Shown piece after piece: positions 59,341-64,000 of a DNA stretch of 64,000 nucleotides. Within the stretch, counting starts at the first letter, position 1; the number at the start of each line of letters is the position of its first letter. The stretch lies in NCBI RefSeq assembly GCF_001039275.2, contig NZ_CP030117.1:5442001-5506000 (forward strand), read 5' to 3'. Made by a program: the position numbers and the translations under genes. The notes under the pieces were generated by a model. It did not search any database. It was not told where the DNA came from and was given only the letters and a program-made list of their open reading frames with translations. Origin of the DNA: Brevibacillus brevis (lineage in GTDB: Bacteria > Bacillota > Bacilli > Brevibacillales > Brevibacillaceae).

Positions 59341-59383
59341 TGCCAGCTTTGTTGGTTCAATCGCTACCTTTTAAAACCTCGTA

Positions 59384-59426
59384 TAAAAAAGAAAAGGTTG
59401 ATGCCGTCTAATACGGTATCAACCTT
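59384..59426 (-). terminator. Terminator of the DUF2785 operon
   Basis: AAGGTTGAT (59394-59402) pairs with ATCAACCTT (59418-59426), extended by GCCGT with ACGGT, and followed on the minus strand by TTCTTTTTTATACG. Confidence 0.85.
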
Positions 59427-59432
59427 CACCCA

Positions 59433-60278
59433 TTAACTGATCGCAAGCCTGTTACATTTCGTTAAGGCAGCAAGCATGGCAATCACCAGCTCATTTTCCC
59501 GGCTATCTCGTGCCCTTCTGAGATATAGGCAACGCAAAAAGTTTTTGCTGTTCACTCTAGCGATAACCTGAGTACGACTTTTCGGCAGTTCTGCACAGCT
59601 TGCGAGACCATTGATCCAGTCAGCGAGTTCCTGTTCTGAAAGCAAACCTTTGTCTATCATGGTATCTACGATGCTCGCAAGTCGTTCGTCCTCTTCGTCA
59701 TTGAAAATGTGCTTTCCGTTATGGAGCACGCCCTGGATGGCTTGAAGAACGTCTCGCTGTACAGCTTCGTCGCTCTCTGGGCACTGCACCAGCTCTACGA
59801 ATACGTCTGCACCGTGAGCTGTACTGTGAGCCCAGCCTCCCTCGGACAAATAGCCACGCAAGTCCTTCTCCTCTTGAAAATAGCGGAGCATGGCATTTTT
59901 GACGTGCTGGAAATCGGCAAGCTCCAAAAAGGGCTTCTGTCTGTGACGGCGCAAAATCAATGCAATCGGCAACGAAGAGAATGTCCTCGTAAATACAGAT
60001 GGATCACCCTCGCTGCCGATCTGATAGAACAAATGCTTTTCGTCGGTCAGTTCTCGCAGGAGGCTGCGCAATTGCGCCTCCGTCAGCTTGTCCTCGTCGA
60101 GAATCCAATAATAAAATGCCGGGTAGATGAGATTATCCCGCAATTCCGGGTCAGGGTCCCCAATGTATTGTAGCAATAGTCCGACGAAATCCTCCAGTTG
60201 TTCCCCTTCACGAATCAGGTATTGTTCCTGCTCCAATCTTTGCAGGTCCAGTATAAGCTGGGTTCTTGTATCGCTCAT
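59433..60278 (-). CDS. DUF2785-family protein
   Basis: The 281-residue, mostly helical cytosolic protein matches the DUF2785 family, with LRDNLIYPAFYYWI near residue 46 and GWAHSTAHGADVFVELVQ (about 146-163). Function is unknown; the helical repeats suggest an armadillo-like fold. The ATG overlaps the stop of the hydrolase gene by 4 bases. It is the last gene of a three-gene operon. Confidence 0.8.
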   Translation of the reverse strand: MSDTRTQLILDLQRLEQEQYLIREGEQLEDFVGLLLQYIGDPDPELRDNLIYPAFYYWILDEDKLTEAQLRSLLRELTDEKHLFYQIGSEGDPSVFTRTFSSLPIALILRRHRQKPFLELADFQHVKNAMLRYFQEEKDLRGYLSEGGWAHSTAHGADVFVELVQCPESDEAVQRDVLQAIQGVLHNGKHIFNDEEDERLASIVDTMIDKGLLSEQELADWINGLASCAELPKSRTQVIARVNSKNFLRCLYLRRARDSRENELVIAMLAALTKCNRLAIS

Positions 60279-61003
60279 GTGTTCATCCCCCTTAACATAA
60301 TCAAAATTTCCTCAATCACCATTTCCGGTTCATCGTGGTGAATATAATGCCCGCTGCGAGTAGCCATTCTTTGCTTGTTTGACATCGAAAGCCTAGTGAA
60401 ATCGGCCTGCAGACGTTGATCGATTGCTAAGATTTCCTCGTTCGGCCACTCCTCGTCCCACGCGTCCGGCAAGCCTCTCGTAATAATCGTGACAGGTATG
60501 TCGCTTTGCCGAAAAGAGTCATCGATTTCTTGATAGCTCCGTATCTTATCGATTTTCTCGCTGTTTTGCATCGGATTCTCGTAATAGTCTCGATTGGCTG
60601 CGATCAGGTTATCAGGCAAAACCTTTTCATAGGCGAGCTCCTTATATTCAGGAGCAGCGTCCACCAACACCAGCCCCGAAACAAGCTGCGGATACAGGCT
60701 CGCAAACAATCTGGCAACCAAACCGCCAAAAGAATGTCCGACCAAAATACAAGGCGTCTCCACCTTTATCTCTTGCAGCAAGTCATACAGCTCCTCGACC
60801 AGATCACGGCATGTCCGGGGTACGACTTCTGGTGCTGCACTCCTACCGATCCCCGCCCGATCATAGGATAAGGTAGACGCTTCCTGCGAAATGCGGTCTT
60901 GAACGATCTTCCATGTCTCACTGCTATCGCCCATTCCTGCTAGGAAGATCACACAAGGTGCCCCACTTTTTCGTGAATACAGCCTATGTATCCGTCGAGA
61001 CAT
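60275..61003 (-). CDS. Alpha/beta hydrolase
   Basis: The 242-residue enzyme has the nucleophile elbow GHSFGG (Ser around 90), the oxyanion region FLAGMGDSSETW and a C-terminal His in SGHYIHHDEPE. The substrate is unknown. Its start lies within the end of the DUF4272 gene (20-base overlap), and its end overlaps the DUF2785 gene, so the three genes are translationally coupled. Confidence 0.83.
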   Translation of the reverse strand: MSRRIHRLYSRKSGAPCVIFLAGMGDSSETWKIVQDRISQEASTLSYDRAGIGRSAAPEVVPRTCRDLVEELYDLLQEIKVETPCILVGHSFGGLVARLFASLYPQLVSGLVLVDAAPEYKELAYEKVLPDNLIAANRDYYENPMQNSEKIDKIRSYQEIDDSFRQSDIPVTIITRGLPDAWDEEWPNEEILAIDQRLQADFTRLSMSNKQRMATRSGHYIHHDEPEMVIEEILIMLRGMNT

Positions 61004-62162
61004 GATCCCAATCAGCCTCCATGTAACGAACCAGCCAATTCAATGCTCTGTGTCTTTCAACGACTACTTCATCATTCAAACCGCCCGCAACCGTGCGATT
61101 GTTAATCCGCGCATCCACGCATGCCCAGTCATAGCGGTAGATTAGATCTGCTTGGTCGAGAATCTCTTGTTTGCTTCTCACAACCGCATTGCTGTAGAAG
61201 GTGTCATAGTCACCTGCGCTTCTGAGAGCGTCAATCGCGGTGTTAACATCACAAATGCCATCCGGGAAATGGAGCTCTTCCACATAGCCGAGTGCCCACA
61301 GCAGTACCCAGTAGCATTCGTACATCCAAACCATCTGAATCATATCGGTTCGGTCTGGCTGTGGATCATTCAAGAAGTCTCTCTCTTTTTCCGTAAAGAA
61401 TTCAGCAGCGCCAAACTGCTCAATAATTCCCTCGATGAACTCCCGCTCTTCCTTGATTTGTCCGTTTTCAGCGATCCCTCCGGCATATACCGCAATCAAG
61501 CATAGGGCAATCGCTCGCTGAACCATCTCGTCCTTGCTCCTGATGACAGCATCCTCGTCCCCTACGATGACAGGAAGATGCGGGATGTACGGAATGCCCT
61601 GCTCCTGCAATAGCTTGATGCTCCGCTCCTTGCGCGCTTCTCCTGACTGGGAGGGCTGAATATGTCCATCGATCAGATCCACGCTGACGGTCACCAGAAA
61701 ATCGTCCACTTCGGACTCTCCTGCCGTGTTGAGAATCAGCCTTCCTTGATTATCCAGCATGTCACCGGTAGGAAGAAAGACGATCCCGTGTACTTCTTCG
61801 GCAATCGCCATAATGGCCGCAAACGTCTTCTGGTCGAATTCCTTGCTCGCCACGATTCCTACCGCCACATTGAGCGCTGTAATTTGGTACAACAGCTTTT
61901 GCTGAATTTTCTCGTGTACCGTTTCAACCTGTGCGAAGTAGCCGTACATCCCTTTTTTCATCTGGAGAAACGCTTCTTGGTCATCGTCCTCGCGCATAAG
62001 ATTGAAGGTGATCTTGCTCTTGCTAAACCATTTTTTATCTGTCACGGTCACGGCCCGCTCGTCTGCGGATACCTCTACCAATTGATCACGAAAAGCCTCG
62101 ACAATCGCAGCGACGACTTTCTCGCATTGTTGGATGGAGACATAGATGGTACATTGATTCAT
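60984..62162 (-). CDS. DUF4272-family protein
   Basis: The 392-residue cytosolic protein has an N-terminal domain of about 180 residues and a C-terminal part with RSIKLLQEQGIPYIPHLPVI and YECYWVLLWALGYVEELHFP, typical of DUF4272. Function is unknown; members often occur in immunity or toxin-rich regions. AAAGGAG precedes the ATG at 62162. It is divergent from the SUFU-domain gene. Confidence 0.8.
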   Translation of the reverse strand: MNQCTIYVSIQQCEKVVAAIVEAFRDQLVEVSADERAVTVTDKKWFSKSKITFNLMREDDDQEAFLQMKKGMYGYFAQVETVHEKIQQKLLYQITALNVAVGIVASKEFDQKTFAAIMAIAEEVHGIVFLPTGDMLDNQGRLILNTAGESEVDDFLVTVSVDLIDGHIQPSQSGEARKERSIKLLQEQGIPYIPHLPVIVGDEDAVIRSKDEMVQRAIALCLIAVYAGGIAENGQIKEEREFIEGIIEQFGAAEFFTEKERDFLNDPQPDRTDMIQMVWMYECYWVLLWALGYVEELHFPDGICDVNTAIDALRSAGDYDTFYSNAVVRSKQEILDQADLIYRYDWACVDARINNRTVAGGLNDEVVVERHRALNWLVRYMEADWDHVSTDT

Positions 62163-62207
62163 CTGACAAACTCCTTTGCTGGGCAAACATTTTCAAAGTG
62201 CCGAATT

Positions 62208-62236
62208 TTGTGATCAATAGTCAATTATGGTATTCT
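62208..62236 (+). promoter_or_regulatory. Promoter of the SUFU-domain gene
   Basis: TTGTGA (62208-62213), a 17-base spacer and TATTCT (62231-62236) fit sigma-A on the plus strand. Confidence 0.45.
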
Positions 62237-62307
62237 TATCCTGTTTAATCAAGCACAAATCTTTATAGTTATCGGCGAATCTATCACGACGATTGAAGGT
62301 GAAACCT

Positions 62308-63396
62308 ATGAAAAACATCCTAGTAGAGGAGTTCTCTCCCATTTGTCCGATTCAAGCTTTTGTCGAAGAGGATGAGAATGGCGTCTTTTTTTATTTGTGG
62401 GATTATCCCGGTGAGGAGCATGCCAGCATTCGCTCTTGTTGGGTAAGAAATTACGGACCTGCACCGGACTCGATCGATTTCGCTGCCATGCAGGATGGTC
62501 AAGCTCCCATGCTTCCACGCGATTGCTGCGCTCATCCAGATGGAGCGGACAGGCTGGACCCGGAGCAGCTCTCGATTGTCTGGCTGGAGGAAGGCGATGC
62601 AGCGGCGCTTTTGTACGAGGATGAGGTGCTGTGTGTGATTCCTGGCTGGGCTGGCCCTTCCCCGGACGGCTCGCACTATCCTTCGTATGCGCGAGATTGC
62701 ACCGGAGAATCTGATTTATGCTTTCCGCTGGGAACACCAGAGTCGAACGCCATGTTTGCCCGTATCGAGGCTGCCCAGCATTTTTGGGCGAGCTGGGATG
62801 GCAACCCTTGGCCTGACATCCAGCAGCAGTTCATGGACGCGATTACCTCGACTCTCGGCCCAGTTAAACAGTATTACGGCATCGACGGCGGTCACTGGCC
62901 CCCGAAAGCATTGGTGACCATCGAAAAAGGAGACATTACCTATGCGATGACCCTCGGCGTATCCATTTTGCGTCAGCCAAAAGTCGAGCAGTATACAGAA
63001 GAGCCAGAGCAATTACGCCGATTCGAGCTGGCCTTTGCCTGCGAAACCAAATGGCTCGCCCAAAACGAGCAGCAATTGCTGGCCTACATCAGCGGCCAAA
63101 CCTCTCTGCCGTGGTCATATATGACCTTCCTCGCACAAGGTCATACCATTCCGTGCCAGGAAATCAGTCAGATCAACAGCCGCTTCTCCTCCATGCTGCT
63201 TGCAAAACCTGAGGATGCACCGAGCATTCCACTTCCGCTCATGGCAGGAGATCCTGTGAATTTGTTATGGATGATTCCGATTACTTCGGAGGAACAGCAG
63301 TATGCGGAAATGCATGGTTCTGAGCAATTGATTCAACACTCTGCGGGCGATGGTACGGATTGGATTTTTAACGGGGAATCAAAATTTATGAAATAA
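62308..63396 (+). CDS. Suppressor-of-fused (SUFU) domain protein
   Basis: The 362-residue protein looks like bacterial SUFU-domain proteins. The first half is rich in Asp, Trp and Pro with CWVRNYGPAPDSIDF, and the second has YGIDGGHWPPKALVTIEKGD and MTLGVSILRQP followed by the core YMTFLAQGHTIPC. Bacterial members are known as immunity proteins in polymorphic toxin systems. No toxin is adjacent. GAAGGTG precedes the ATG at 62308. Confidence 0.75.
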   Translation: MKNILVEEFSPICPIQAFVEEDENGVFFYLWDYPGEEHASIRSCWVRNYGPAPDSIDFAAMQDGQAPMLPRDCCAHPDGADRLDPEQLSIVWLEEGDAAALLYEDEVLCVIPGWAGPSPDGSHYPSYARDCTGESDLCFPLGTPESNAMFARIEAAQHFWASWDGNPWPDIQQQFMDAITSTLGPVKQYYGIDGGHWPPKALVTIEKGDITYAMTLGVSILRQPKVEQYTEEPEQLRRFELAFACETKWLAQNEQQLLAYISGQTSLPWSYMTFLAQGHTIPCQEISQINSRFSSMLLAKPEDAPSIPLPLMAGDPVNLLWMIPITSEEQQYAEMHGSEQLIQHSAGDGTDWIFNGESKFMK

Positions 63397-63429
63397 ATAT
63401 GACTGGAGCAAAAAGCCGGGAGGGCGCCG

Positions 63430-63966
63430 ATGAAAATTAGCTTCTTTCCAATCATGTTTATCCTTATTACTTTCACAATGACAGCCTGTTCTAACGAGAA
63501 AACCTTTCAAACGAATCAAACCGAGATAGATAGGCTACAAGCTGAAATCACTCAATTGAAAGACAAAAACAAAGAACTCGAAGCCTCTTTAGTTGAAGAA
63601 AAACAAAAGAATGATATGAATACTAAAACCTACGAAATACGAGATATCGTTGATCTACAGGCAAGAGAGATTTTTCGAGCTATGATGAAGGATGATACTG
63701 AAAAGGTTAAACAGTATATTTCCAAGCAAGCTGGTGTGGAAGGAAAGAATTTTGTTTATAAAGTGGAGAATGAAATCATAACCATGCCATTTGTTATGGA
63801 GGGAAGCACTTTTCGTCAGAGGTCTTTCGGTATATATAAAGATGGGCGATTTATTACAAATTATGAAGTATGGTTAAACGATGAGACTTACTCAGGAACA
63901 CTAGAATTAGGCTTCATAGAGGAAAATAACGTATGGAAACTAAGTAGTATGCAAGGCGATAGATAA
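63430..63966 (+). CDS. Small lipoprotein with coiled-coil region
   Basis: A signal peptide with a lipobox (TMTACS, lipid-anchored Cys at 20) begins the 178-residue protein. Residues about 30-62 form a coiled coil rich in Leu, Glu and Lys (IDRLQAEITQLKDKNKELEA). The C-terminal domain is mixed alpha/beta and unrecognised. Base composition is more AT-rich than the genes before it, which hints at recent gain. GGGAGGGCG precedes the ATG. It follows the SUFU gene by 33 bases. Confidence 0.75.
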   Translation: MKISFFPIMFILITFTMTACSNEKTFQTNQTEIDRLQAEITQLKDKNKELEASLVEEKQKNDMNTKTYEIRDIVDLQAREIFRAMMKDDTEKVKQYISKQAGVEGKNFVYKVENEIITMPFVMEGSTFRQRSFGIYKDGRFITNYEVWLNDETYSGTLELGFIEENNVWKLSSMQGDR

Positions 63967-63969
63967 AAC

Positions 63970-63995
63970 ATAAAAGCCCTCAAAAACGAGGGCGT
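63970..63995 (-). terminator. Hairpin at the right edge
   Basis: GCCCTC (63976-63981) pairs with GAGGGC (63988-63993). On the minus strand it is followed by TTTTATGTTTT, so it probably ends a convergent gene beyond the window, and may also end the lipoprotein gene. Confidence 0.6.
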
Positions 63996-64000
63996 CAGCT

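Noticed and set aside
1..64000. CRISPR arrays, tRNA or rRNA genes, insertion sequences
   Set aside because: No spaced repeat array, cloverleaf-like segment, ribosomal sequence or transposase motif was recognised by eye. A tRNAscan or ISfinder search could still reveal weak cases.

Overview
The window looks like chromosomal DNA of a Gram-positive, spore-forming member of the Bacillota, most likely Brevibacillus or a close relative. The evidence is the near-balanced base composition, strong AAGGAGG-type ribosome binding sites, sigma-A-like promoters, a SAM-I (S-box) riboswitch, a KinB-like sporulation kinase with an upstream Spo0A box, many ECF sigma factors and YcdB/YcdC-type proteins. No rRNA, tRNA, CRISPR array or transposase gene was found. 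The genus is an inference from gene content.

Layout. 1-2657 is the regulatory end of a phage or phage-tail-like (PBSX-type) element on the minus strand. A LexA box precedes a small sigma-region-4 protein that overlaps an HTH partner. Two tiny membrane peptides, a zinc-finger/HTH late-regulator-like protein and a 10-bp-phased repeat array follow, and then a tail-region gene cut by the left edge. 2859-6433 holds DNA repair and housekeeping genes: DinB-fold protein, tag, methionine aminopeptidase, a hydrolase, and a sigma-W-like promoter driving a Cys-tailed membrane protein with a DUF2085 protein. 6505-11041 holds a cytosolic YcdB-like protein and a response regulator / histidine kinase / PepSY operon. 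11139-17684 carries a DASS transporter with glycerate kinase, and a ribose-type ABC importer under a SAM-I riboswitch. 17887-24617 carries the KinB-like kinase, a DUF421 protein, a secreted YcdB / ECF sigma / anti-sigma-YcdB operon and an IclR regulator.

24802-33482 contains a DDAH-like enzyme, feoA with a split feoB, a second ECF/anti-sigma pair (DUF4179-like), a GNAT enzyme, and an ECF41 sigma factor in an operon with an NDH-2-like flavoprotein. 33570-39578 contains a SMI1/KNR4 protein, a histidine phosphatase, a chemoreceptor, DoxX and an orphan OppA. 39637-43940 is an unusual five-gene operon: GIY-YIG, DUF6530, MFS, MoxR ATPase and VWA protein. The last two may be joined by -1 slippage at an A9 run. 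44170-56450 is a peptide or muropeptide uptake and degradation island. It has dppBCDF-type genes, an M29 aminopeptidase, an M19 dipeptidase, its own regulator, an OppA-like receptor, a serine hydrolase and an Ala-D/L-Glu-type epimerase. A shared GTCGTTA repeat lies upstream of both of its transcription units. 56566-64000 holds an SDR-hydrolase fusion with its TetR regulator, a nested-palindrome element, and a group of DUF2785, hydrolase, DUF4272, SUFU-domain and lipoprotein genes.

The main theme is envelope sensing and alternative sigma control. There are three ECF sigma factors, two phage-type sigma-like proteins, and several candidate ECF promoters. The strongest leads are the SAM-riboswitch sugar importer, the secreted-YcdB/ECF/anti-sigma-YcdB module, the LexA-controlled split sigma module, the MoxR-VWA slippage site and the nested palindrome at 59131-59340.
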